From assembly GCA_010094045.1 (NCBI GenBank), contig ML986587.1:372001-436000 (forward strand): a DNA stretch of 64,000 bases, read 5' to 3'. Source of the stretch: Lojkania enalia. Lineage: Eukaryota; Ascomycota; Dothideomycetes; Pleosporales. The translations under genes were made by a program, and so were the position numbers. Position 1 is the first letter of the stretch. Each line of letters begins with the position of its first letter. Below, piece after piece: positions 44,516 to 54,674 of this stretch. The notes beneath the pieces were generated by a model that saw nothing but the letters and a program-made list of their open reading frames with translations, searched no databases and was not told the DNA's origin.

Positions 44516-45808
44516 CTACGAACTGAGATGCAAGCCTCTGGAGATTCGGAGTAGCCGCGTCTTGAACCAAGTGACGAACCTCAGCCACCGTCCTTTTGCG
44601 GCTCTACTCTTCGTCACATGAGGTGCAGTGTTTGTGCGCTTTTCAGCATTGATGGCGGCATGCGTAGGTAGAGTGCTAGAATGAGGCTGTCGGTGATCTG
44701 AATACTGTCTCCCGCCAATAGACGGTCTAGGAGTGGACTTTTCGTTGGAATCGGAAATACTGCGAGCACGTTTCTGCTCCTTTATTTCCTGGGCATCGGA
44801 CTTGCGACGCTGGCGTTCCTCCTTTTTATACTGTTTCTGAATGTCCTTCTCGGCCTTCTTGCTAGCCGCCTCCTCGATTTTCCGCTCCCTAGCCCCCTCC
44901 TTCTCATTGAAAGCCTGGCGGGCGGCACGGATAGACGCCGCACGAGAAGCTGGATCCACGGGCGAATCCCGTCCGCCGCGGATAAAGCCAAAAGCCTTGT
45001 CGAAAGATGTCCGGGAGCTTGGGGAGGTGGTATCAATAGATTTCAGAGTATCCCCACGTGAGCGTGCAGGGGCTACAGGGGATGTGAGCGAGACATTCGA
45101 CTGAGAATAGCTGCCCCCGAGTCGGGTGGAGGAACCGGTGGTGTGGATGCGTAGGCCCGGAGAAACTCCAGCAGCCGAAGAAACTGACCCAGACCGCCTC
45201 GCCGGGTCAAAAGCATTCTGTCTCAGGCGCAGCTCTTCATCGGTCATGACGTCCTCAGCCTCTTGCTCGCCCTCCAGGACAGACGAGGGCGACGACTTGG
45301 AGATGGGCGGTGTGTAGGGCCGAGGAGTCTGGCGGATGGAGGGCATGAAGGGTGCCGTAGGACGCTGCAGGCTGGACGAGGTGGAGAATTGCGAGGTATT
45401 CGAAGCGGAGCGTCCATGGCGGCCGCGACCGTTGGTGGGAGTGAACGTGACATCGTTGAGCGAATTGGAGTAGCCGCTATACTCTGATATACCGAGGCCT
45501 GCTAGACCCTCGTTCTCAGCAGCCGGACGCGACAGGTCGAGCCCATTGTTGTTGTCCTTGGACGAGAGCTTGCGGAGGTAGGGCTTGATTTTGAGCGGGT
45601 GCGAGGAAGACGATGCGGCGGGCATGGGTCGTGTCGGCTCGTTCCAGGGCTCTTCGTAGGTGACCTTGGGCGTCTCGGAGCGATTAAAAGTGAAGGTTGC
45701 GGCGTCAGACAGCGGGCTGAGCGGACTTGTCATGGACGAGGCGGAGTTGCCGCGCTTGTGTAAACGCGCATGACTGGCGGGATGGTGATGGGTCCTGGCG
45801 GTGGCCAT
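44516..45808 (-). CDS. Uncharacterised low-complexity basic protein
   Basis: The single-exon frame encodes 430 residues from the ATG at 45808 (MATARTHHHPASHARLHKRG). An earlier ATG is lacking; the frame continues upstream 35 codons from a non-ATG codon. Most of the protein is Ser/Pro/Thr-rich and predicted disordered. Recognisable blocks are LKIKPYLRKLSSKDNNNGLD near residue 65 and VMTDEELRLRQNAFDPARR near 190. A strongly charged helix at about 300-345 (EKEGARERKIEEAASKKAEK) follows, suitable for a short coiled coil. The C-terminal end is basic and aromatic (GRWLRFVTWFKTRLLRISRG) and could be an amphipathic membrane-binding helix. I recognise no family. Clean codon structure over 1.3 kb and the patterned blocks argue that it is a real gene. 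Confidence 0.7.
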   Translation of the reverse strand: MATARTHHHPASHARLHKRGNSASSMTSPLSPLSDAATFTFNRSETPKVTYEEPWNEPTRPMPAASSSSHPLKIKPYLRKLSSKDNNNGLDLSRPAAENEGLAGLGISEYSGYSNSLNDVTFTPTNGRGRHGRSASNTSQFSTSSSLQRPTAPFMPSIRQTPRPYTPPISKSSPSSVLEGEQEAEDVMTDEELRLRQNAFDPARRSGSVSSAAGVSPGLRIHTTGSSTRLGGSYSQSNVSLTSPVAPARSRGDTLKSIDTTSPSSRTSFDKAFGFIRGGRDSPVDPASRAASIRAARQAFNEKEGARERKIEEAASKKAEKDIQKQYKKEERQRRKSDAQEIKEQKRARSISDSNEKSTPRPSIGGRQYSDHRQPHSSTLPTHAAINAEKRTNTAPHVTKSRAAKGRWLRFVTWFKTRLLRISRGLHLSS

Positions 45809-46245
45809 GGTGTTGCCTGTGCCTGTGGTGCCGGTCTGGGCTGCGGACGGGTTGGGGCATGCCAAAGGGAGCAGGAGCGTAAATAGTAGACCCCCGGGGC
45901 TCTGAGGTCGCACACGGCATCACCAAGCCAACATGGCGGGTGCCGGCGAGGGAATAAATGACAGTATCGAGGCCGGCAGGATCGGAAGACGGATAGGTGA
46001 CGAGCGACTGGCAAGATGCACGCTCGCGCGGCTTCCCGCAGGATTTGCTTGCCGGCTAGAGGTTAGAAGGTTGATCCGGGGCAGCAGGGAGCGATGGAGC
46101 GATGGATCGCCGCAGCGAGAGCGCGCGCGGGCCTTGGGTGGATGGTGGATGAGCAGCGAGCGAGCGACGAGCGACAACCGCTTGGGGGTCTCAACGTCAA
46201 GAGGCAAGACACTGGCAGCACAACGTAATCGGCTTCTCAGCCTTC

Positions 46246-46280
<35 letters not shown>

Positions 46281-47467
46281 GCGGCGGCGGCCGAGTGGCG
46301 AGTTGCGCCTTATAAGCAGCGCACAGCGGACGACGGCAGGCGGCACTGGCCTGAGGTCTGATGAGGGGCAAAGGCGGAGAAGGCGGTATATCTGGAACAA
46401 GAGACGAGGCTTAAGATATACCTCACCTACTAGCCGGCCTGGAACGCGGATGGGAGTGCGGTGCTTACGCAAAGCGCACAAAGCGCATCCATCCATCGTG
46501 GACGCCCGCAGGCCATGCCAAAGGCAGCAAACAAGCCGCCTTCCTATGCACGCGCTCTGCTCTGCTGCGTGCGTGGAGCCCGCATCCCACCATCCCACGG
46601 TCGCTGTAGTGGGTACATAGCCACAACTTCAGCTACATACCACTAGATATCGCGCAGCGCTGGGCCGGAGGCGAGCGCACCAGGACACGCAGTCGCCCAA
46701 AGCCACAGTCCAAGCATTGCGCAGCGTGGCGGCTCGTCAGCTTGTATCCGGCGCTGGAAACGTATCACTCGGCCGCAGCAGCGTCCTCGCATAGATAGGG
46801 CCTCGCTCTGGCGGGCTGAGGGTCTGCTGTCTAAACCAACCTACTGAGCAGGTCGATATCCGACCTTCCTACTTGATACCTCCGTTTCACATGACCGCAA
46901 TCCCGACGCTGCCGCCAGCCAACGACCGTCCACCGACCGGTCTCACTACAAAACAGCGCCGTCTGTTCCAAATAACTCATTCTCATCCATACGCACGCAG
47001 TTTCAGCCCGCGAGCGCAGAGATGGATGTACCATGCATGCATTCGCCCACAGAGCCGCGCATCAGGAGATGCGGCGGCGCCGTTCTAGTCCCACGCCGCC
47101 GGCGTTGCTTTTCTCTCCCACGAGGCAAGGTGCGGCGCCCCGCGCATTGGCTGGCTCGAACGTCGCCGAACAGGCAGGCCATCCCCCCGCAAAACAAGGA
47201 CCGGGAAACGGGGGGCCCGATCTTAGATGAGATCGACGAGTGAGCCGGCACGCAATCCGTCTGCGAAGAAACCGAAATTCATGGACCCCCAGCAAATAAT
47301 CAATGCAATGCTAGTAAGGAGTGGATCCTTGGACGCGATCCACTGCTCGTCATTCGTCTAGCCTCCGCACCCCGCATCATTTGCATTCATGCTGTATGAT
47401 ACTTGACGTCAATCAACCCATCACACCCCGCCGGTCTTTCCCGTTTCCTCGCGCCAAGCCCTGCAAT
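45809..47467. other. Long GC-rich leader and intergenic region
   Basis: This region lies upstream of two divergent genes. It is GC-rich with scattered short frames on both strands but no recognised domain. It contains the trinucleotide microsatellite listed separately. The length is unusual for this window and would fit a long 5' leader with upstream regulatory sequence for the low-complexity protein gene. Confidence 0.4.
46249..46290. repeat. Trinucleotide microsatellite, CAG then CGG
   Basis: About ten CAG units (46249-46279) run directly into about four CGG units (to 46290). It lies about 440 bp upstream of the ATG of the minus-strand gene at 44516-45808. On that strand it reads CCG then CTG. 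The tract is not in a supported coding region. Confidence 0.9.
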
Positions 47468-48235
47468 ATGGAATTCATGGCTATGTCCAGCACCGTCCCC
47501 ATCCAGTGCCCAGAAACCTACTGTTTCCCGCGGACGAGGCACGTCTCCAACTCGCGTCTGCCAATTCTCGTCTACCGTGCTGTGACCCCGCAGGCGGATC
47601 TGACCGCGGCGTCTGCGCGGCAGGCACTGGAGAGGAATCGCTGGGTGCAAGGCGGCGCGTTCAAGATGGTCCAGGCGCACCATTTTCACGCGTTGACGCA
47701 CGAGTGCTATGCCGTCTTCTCGGGCCAGAGTAGATTCTTGCTGGGGCCTGGGCCGTTGGATCGCCGGGAGGGGGGTTCAAGATAGATGTGAGGGGTGGGG
47801 ATGTTGTTTTGCCTGTGAGGCGCTCCTCATATCTACGCGATGCTTTTGTTGTCTGTTTGAGGGTTCTAGTTGATTTAGTTTTTGATTTGGTGATCTGTGC
47901 ATATATGTCACTATACTGCTAAACTATATACGGAACCCCTCCCACATCACACACACACCCCACAACAATCAAACAAACAACTAACCCCCTCCCCGTCCCC
48001 AAGCTAGGCCAGCGCAAGCCATAGCCTCCTCACGGTCCAAGAACTCTACCAATACCTCGGCCTCTACCCGCAAGACTCCTCCCACTGGGGCAACAACTTC
48101 TGTCACGCATCTCCTCAAGAAACATCTAAGAAAGCGGCCGTCGCCCGTTCGGTGCCAATCCCAGAGTACGACCCCATCTATAGGGAGGACGGGCCACTTG
48201 TGGATATCCGGAGGAAGGCCACCGTGGAGGGTTGA
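47468..48235 (+). pseudogene. YjlB-like cupin protein with a one-base frameshift
   Basis: The exons 47468-47814 and 48008-48235 (193-nt intron, GTGAGG donor, TAG acceptor) encode a small cupin of the YjlB type, usually about 180-200 residues, whose biochemical role is unknown. The piece up to about 47765 has the family opening PETYCFPRTRHVSNSRLPIL, then AHHFHALTHECYAVFSG with the cupin His/Glu ligands (H-x-H, THECY) and FLLGPG. After the six-G run at 47770-47775 the frame must shift by one base to continue with GFKIDVRGGDVVLP and, across the intron, ASASHSLLTVQELYQYLGLY and NNFCHASPQETSKKAA, ending at the TGA at 48233-48235. Without the shift, translation stops at 47785. It is either a pseudogene or an error in the G run. 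The start is the ATG at 47468; nearby in-frame ATGs follow. Confidence 0.72.
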
Positions 48236-48787
48236 GTGGGTGCTATTTGCCTTTTCTCATGTAGATGTTATAGTGTAATGTATTGCCGGGGTAAATTTTA
48301 TGAGCATATATTATGCAGTTTCTGTTAGAAACTGGTATAAGTTGCCAACCATAACGTTTTGGTCGAACAATAATTCATAGCTGGCTTGGGACGAAGCGAC
48401 AAACCCCGTACCGAGGCCACCATAGTACCACTATAGCTCCAAAAGACACAGTGAGATGAATGTGATATTATACTCGTATTCAAGGCCACTTTTCGACTAG
48501 CTAGCTATCTAAACCCTTTGCTAGTAGAAAATATCCCCACTGCTATGAACCCAAATCTATACTAATTTCCATGAATCCCGCCTGACCAGAGAAGAACATA
48601 ACCATGATTTCAGAATCTACGCCGCGACCCCTTGGAATTCCTCCGAAAATGCCAAATCACTGAGCATTAAACGCCCAGACCAATGCATACGAGGTGCTCC
48701 ACTGCACTATACAAGACCTATTCTCCGCCGATGGCATCTATGCTCATCTAAACGCAGATCCCAAAACTCCCAGGCTCCCTTTTCATT
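48236..48787. other. Intergenic between convergent genes
   Basis: This is the 3' flank of the cupin gene and of the minus-strand Ngg1 gene. No open frame of interest. Confidence 0.6.
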
Positions 48788-50886
48788 CTACTCCTCGCCC
48801 TCATTCCACAGATCAACCTCGCGATCTTCATACATCTTCATCTTGTCCTCGGGAAAGATGGTTTCATCAGGCAGACTCGTCTTTCCATATTTCACCACAG
48901 GCCCAATCGTGCTAATCCACTGGCTTCTCCTCTCCATGAGAATCCTAATCGGTTCCCCAACACCTGGTCTACTAACGCCTGCATTCGGCACTGGATGACT
49001 CCCACCTCCGGCACCGCCAGGACGTTTCGTTTGCTTCTTTCCTTTGCTGATATTACGATTACGTTTCAGGTAGGCCGAATTGAGTTGCGAGTCCAGGTCA
49101 TCGGCAATGGTATTGTACTCCTGTTGGGCCATTCGCTCCTCCGTGAGTTCCAATAGACGCTGTTTCCGTGCACCATTGATGATGCTCTGTTTGCGAAGTT
49201 CAGACTGCAAGAAGCGCAAGCGGGCGGCAACTTCGTCATCGAAATGGGAATTGTAGTCGGGTTCATCGGCTTCCCCAATGAGCCCGTAGTGTTTCAGTTC
49301 GAGCGTCACGCGGTCTTCTAGGGTTGCGTAGTCGGTTTTAGTGGCCGCTTGCGGCGCTTTCCAGCCTGGCTGTGAGAATTCAGAGAGTTGGGTCGCAGCG
49401 GGAAGGGATTGATTGTTTGCGGAATCAACTGGGGGACCGGCACCTTCGTCGATATCCATGGCATCCGCGTTGACGCCATTTGTTTCATTTGGGCTAGCTC
49501 GTCCCTCTAGGCGGAGGATGCTAATAAGCCGGGAGACAAGGGGACCGGCAGAGATCTCCTCAGTCTCTACAAACTCATCGCCCATGTTGTCATAAAGGCC
49601 CCGGGCTTCGTTCGGGGGGAGACGATTATCATTGGTGTCGATGTGCATAGAGCCATCCTCATCCGCCCATATGTCTTTGTAATGCCTATGGCCACGTCGC
49701 GGAAGGACAAACGGGCCAACTCGGTCACCTCTCTCTTTTAAGAACGCAACGTCCTCCTCTGTAAGGGGTCGAATGTATGGTTCGACATAATTTGCAAAGA
49801 CAGTGGCATTAACCTGTGAAGCTGGCTTTGCGTTGGAAAAGTCCTTGTCTGGAGGAGTGCCTGGCCAAAGCTCGTGCAGATCTGATGGAGGGTATTCGGC
49901 GACGCAGTAGATCTCCTTGATTTCCTCTTCAGTCATCCCAGGCGTGATATCACGAATGTGATATATTGTCGGGTCATCGAATTTGGAAGGATCGGGCCCA
50001 AATGTCTGAAATTGAGGCACCGCAGGCGTCGGGGCCGGCTGATGAGATGCTTCCGAGATGCTTGGTGAAGGCGCATCTGCCGGGCCTGTACCAGTAGCTG
50101 AGGGCGGAGCTTGAGATATCGGCGAGGATATGGTAGAGGAATTGTCTACACCATTTGTTAGTAAGTCGTAAATCCAATTCTGTGGGTATGTGCGTGGTTC
50201 GTGCTGCCATGCATGGATTTTTCGGTCGTCAGCCATGATTGTTGGCAGACGGTCAGTTAGGAACCGAGAAGGGGAGAGAGATGTAGGTGATGTTGAGAGT
50301 GCACATTGACCCTCTTCCACACACCACCAAGTGGGTATCATAGCGCCCTTCGCAAGGAAGTAATGCACTCACCTTTGTGCACGTCGACGCCGTCCTGCCT
50401 AGCCATGCCGTGAGCACCTATTGTAAGGGGGCGATCATCGCCTGGCTCCCACTTCTTGCCCACTTTCTTTGGTCTATGTTTGCGCTCTTCGGCTTCCTTG
50501 TCGGCAGCCCTTTCCCTCTCTCGCTCTCTGTTATGGACGGTTCTCTGACTTCTGATCTTCTGCAACTCCCGCAAGACACGATCAGACACTTCGCCACGAA
50601 TTCGCACATGATCTAGGACCCTCTTTTGTATTGATTCGCGCATACTATTCAGAGCCGTAACAGATGGGATTTGAGATACGCTTCCCCCATGGTCCAATAT
50701 TTCTTCAACCGAGACATCGCAGTCTCTGGAAAGGTGGGACATAGATGTGCGGAAATACGAGGATGAGGAGGAAGGCTCGGCAGAGACACGCACACTAGTA
50801 GAAGGCATTGGAGTGGTGTTGCGACTTCGATGGGAGCCCGAAGGCTTTGCCTTGTTCGACTTGCCCTTGCTGCTGACCGACGGCAT
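48788..50886 (-). CDS. NGG1: Ngg1/Ada3-like subunit of the SAGA histone acetyltransferase module
   Basis: This is a co-activator that links Gcn5 and Ada2 in the SAGA/ADA acetyltransferase module. The predicted exons are 50886-50373 and 50145-48788 with a 227-nt intron (GTGAGT donor, TAG acceptor), giving 623 residues. Exon 1 has a Ser-rich basic N-terminus and a helical segment (LREL..IRSQRTVHNRERERER) leading into KKVGKKWEPGDDRPLTIGAHG. The middle part has RRGHRHYKDIWADEDGSM near residue 310. The C-terminal Ada3 region, from about residue 450, includes LELKHYGLIGE, VAARLRFLQSELRKQSIING, GRPGGAGG-like KRPGGAGGGSHP and SRPGVGEPIRILMERRSQW. The proposed intron is long for this window and contains an open, in-frame stretch (see findings), so the exon 1/2 join is the weak point. 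It is divergent from the RING gene. Confidence 0.87.
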
Positions 50887-51572
50887 ATTTGCGGAGGTGT
50901 GGGTGTCGTGCCTTTAAGCTTGCGGGGGGTTGTAGCGCGTAGTCGCAGGGAGGAAGACGAGGCCGATAGCGAGCTCTCAGTTGGTGTACAGTAAGCAGTC
51001 CTGGTATCTCTACTCAATGCTTGCAAAGGTGTTTGGCCGAATGATCAGTTGGCGATGGTGGATCAATCGGTTGCGGACGTCTACGCAGGCGTACGGCGTC
51101 GCCGGTGGAGCAAAAGACACGATGTTGGCTGTGCACCCCAAGCCACTGCCAAGACTTTTCCTTCCGAGGTTTCTCCAACAAAGAAAGAGGGGACAGTTGC
51201 GACATCAAAGCATTGAGGATACTGCTTTCTCATCGCAGGTAATTATGCTTTCTTACATATCAGGCCGTTACGCTTTCCGCTTGCTTCCCCCCCACAAGAT
51301 AAGGGTGCGTCTGATCTGCTTCGCAATGGAGTAGTTCCAATGAAACAAGCTTTATCAAGCTTTTTAGGGGGTCTAGGCGCCTGATATCTCGCTCTCTTTC
51401 CGACCCCTCCGACCCCAACCTCCACCACTCGCTCCCCACCCGCACGTCCCTCAGCGTCTTTCAACTCTATCTACTTTTGTGTTGACTTGGGACTTTGCAC
51501 CGTCATTGTCCTATTCATTATGAGTCGTGGTCTTTGTATTCTGCCCCCTTTCGCTTGATTCTACGGTTCACC
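50887..51572. promoter_or_regulatory. Divergent promoter of Ngg1 and PA-TM-RING genes
   Basis: The 686-bp spacer separates the two starts. A pyrimidine-rich stretch at about 51385-51470 precedes the plus-strand gene. No TATA box was identified with confidence. Confidence 0.45.
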
Positions 51573-53454
51573 ATGAGTACGTCGCCACGCAACGCGCTTC
51601 TCATTCGCTCCACTAACACTCCGTACTACTGGCAGCCGCCCAAAGCATTGGTATATTTACGATCGAGTTTCCGGATCCCTATACTCAGCCATACTACGAT
51701 GATCCATCCGTAACCCTTGGCGTACGCCCTCCCTTCGCGACCGTAATGTATCGATCTATCGTCTAACCAAATATAGAGCAACATCTCGTTCCAATACCCC
51801 ATCACAAGCGATATCCAAACACTCAGCACTAAAAACATTGGAAAGGGCGGTAATGACCCAAATGGAATCCTATATGTGCCGGATCTACAATCGCAGGCTT
51901 GCAAGGACTCGGAGGCCGAATACGTGGCAGCGAACGCGACGAGGCTGCGCAATCTTCCCGTAGATGCCAATTATTTTCTCATCGGAATTTTTCCTTGGTA
52001 CTCGGGGCCATGTGTGCTAGAGTACTTCAAAGCGGCCAGGAAATCGCCCACAACAGCAGTCCTAGTATATCACCCGGGAATGAGTGCTGAGATGCCTCCT
52101 CCTTTGAGCGATCCCTCATGGTACCTTGGTGATGGCGGCAGTTGGAAATCAGACAATAAATTCCCCACCTATGCTATTGCACCTGTTTCTGGTGGAATAA
52201 TAATGCAACAACTGAGTGAATACTCCGGAAATCTTACTGATGTCCCGCACGGAGAGGAGCTTGCGACTCTATTCAATCCTACAGATTACGTGCGCCTATG
52301 GGCAACAGTAAATATTGGTATGCTAGTTCTCTTTTAATGTATGACTATGGTGCTGATAGCTTCTAGAAGCTGGTAATACACTCCCCAGTCTCTGGGTTTT
52401 CCTCGTAATTGTTCTAGGCATTCTCATTGCCATTGTTTTCTTCACTTCTTTCTTCATGCACGTTATTCAGAGGCGGCGAAGGCGCGATCTACAGCAACGG
52501 GTCATCAATGGCGAAGTGGATCTTGAAGCCATCGGAGTTAAGAGACTTACTGTCCCTCGGGAGTATCTAGAAAAACTCCCTCTATACACGTATTCCACAG
52601 GACCAAACATTACGGACCACGAAAAGTCAAAGTCACAATCTCCGTCTCAAACCCAGGGACAACAACCACCCGTACATCAGGCTAATATAAGGGCGAATAC
52701 CTTCCCGATGGAACAACAGGAGTCAGCTCCGGATGCCGCAAACATTCCGAATGAAGGATCTCTAGCGTTCTCACAGCCAACGTGTCCGATATGTCTCGAC
52801 GACTTTGAACTGGACGTGACTCAGGTTCGTGAGTTACCTTGCCGGCATATCTTTCATCCAGACTGTGTCGATACGTTCCTTCTCAGCAACTCCTCGCTCT
52901 GTCCCATGTGCAAGCACAGCGTCTTACCATCTGGGTATTGTCCAGCTAAAATTACCAATGTCATGGTCCGCCGGGAGCGGATGATCCGATGGCTTCGAGC
53001 CCGTACTGAAGCGGATAGAGATCCCTTAGCTACACATGACTCGCTTTTAGCAGTATCAAATCGCCGCTTTCCCCGAATATTTAGCTCGTTAGGCACGCAG
53101 ATAGGACGAACGAATCTAGGTCGAAGAGTATTCGCCCCTTCGGAACGAACACAGCCTCATTCGCCGGATATCGAGATGGCGCACCCAACGCAGACCCAGC
53201 CGCCAACACAAATTTCTTCTTCCGCAGCCGGCCCTGAGATTATCCCTGCAATACCAGAACCCCCACAACCCGCGCAAAGCTCTTCAGCAGTTGAATGTGC
53301 AGAACCCGTGCCTCCTCAAAATCGAAGAGAGTGGGCAAGGCAACGAGCACTGGCTTTGCTAGGCAACCGCCAGGTTCCGGAGGCGAATGAGGATGAAGAG
53401 ACGGGCCCTAGATGGCGAAGAGGAGTCAGGAAAGTCTTCCCAGGATTCAGGTAA
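51573..53454 (+). CDS. PA-TM-RING E3 ubiquitin ligase
   Basis: This is a membrane-anchored RING-H2 ubiquitin ligase of endosome or vacuole type. The model is 51573-51576 (four-base first exon), 51636-51721, 51777-52317 and 52367-53454, giving 572 residues. The last three exons are well supported; the first is tentative. A luminal protease-associated-like domain spans about residues 30-205 (KNIGKGGNDPNGILYVPDLQ, NYFLIGIFPWYSGPC, AVLVYHPG). One transmembrane helix lies at about 216-240 (LWVFLVIVLGILIAIVFFTS), followed by a basic stop (IQRRRRRD). The RING-H2 domain is at about 349-391: CPICLDDFELD, ELPCRHIFHPDCVDTF, CPMCKHS, with all eight ligands in C3H2C3 order. The tail is Pro-rich. With this start there is no signal peptide, which is odd for the PA-TM-RING layout and suggests the true 5' exon may be missed. 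Confidence 0.85.
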
Positions 53455-54674
53455 CACGACTTGTAATTCTCGAACGAATTACTAGGTCTGGCGTTGGGAT
53501 TCGAGCATATAATATTCATTCAGTACCGGATTACGGGGTTTCGGAAGGCGCATTTTGGTACTACATTGTGTCTTCGAAGCAGGCGTTGGTTGGTGAGCCA
53601 TGATTTTGGAGTCATGGCTTGATTGAGATTGCAAATGAGCGCAGGGCGTTTTGTACACGGAATTTTCTCATTTCGTATGCTGAGTAGCAGGGATTATGCC
53701 ATACATGATATTCAGTACACCAGCGGTCATATATATTGTAATTGCTATTCTGGCACGGCCTAGAACCGGGTCATTGTTTCATCTACTCAATTCGTTCCTA
53801 TGATTTGTAGTGGCTTCACTTGAGAGGAACTATTCTCGCGCGTTTAGGTTATAATTAGCTAGTACTATGGCGTCGTTTATTCATACTTTTAGTAGACGGG
53901 ATTAGCAGATTTGCTAAGATAGGAATGATAATTCGATTGTCCTACGGGAGAGTTTGTATATTTTGTTATATTGTGATTATAACTTGCATTTAGATGACTC
54001 ATTGGATCCGTAGTCCTAGTCTTAGTTTAAGATGTTTGGGGAATAGCAGTTTCAGGTATAGGGAAGTGTGAGACATCGTCTCTTATTTAGAAAATCATTT
54101 AGTATTGCTTGATATCTTTCTTCATTGTGGCGTTTTGATTAATTTTTGTGGGCTTGTAGAGAGTAAGAATGGCTAGTGGAGAATACGTGAACGAGATAGC
54201 TTTTGGGAGTATCGGATATTTTAGTGAGGTTGATGATTGTAGTTGCGAGGTAAATGCGCTAGCTAGGATATCTTTTGCCACTTGATGGGGTTTGTCATAT
54301 TTTGATTGTTTTAGGAATATATGCGATATTAGTGCCACTTGACTATTCAGCGCGGAATAGCATAGCAGCTATTTATGGAGCGAAGACAGTGAACTAGACC
54401 TCATCACAATATCTTTAGCTAAGGGCTTTTTTTCGAACGCTAGTTGTTAGCAAAAATCTCTCTTGACTTGCACAGCATTATTCACGGTTTTCCCTTGAAG
54501 TCGATATCCGGGGCTCAAATTCATTGGAACAAAGATTATATTCCGGAATAAGATAGTGAACTGAGATCAGCAGTAGTAACGCCGCATCCAATTAAAAACA
54601 CGCCAGTGAGGCCATTCTCAATGCACCCATAGAACATCGAGTTTAGGGCTAAGTAATGATCGAGAAGCCCCTTT
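53455..54674. other. Intergenic, AT-rich, nothing identified
   Basis: This is the 3' flanks of two convergent genes and about 1 kb of AT-rich DNA with no frame above 80 codons and no recognisable motif. Confidence 0.55.
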
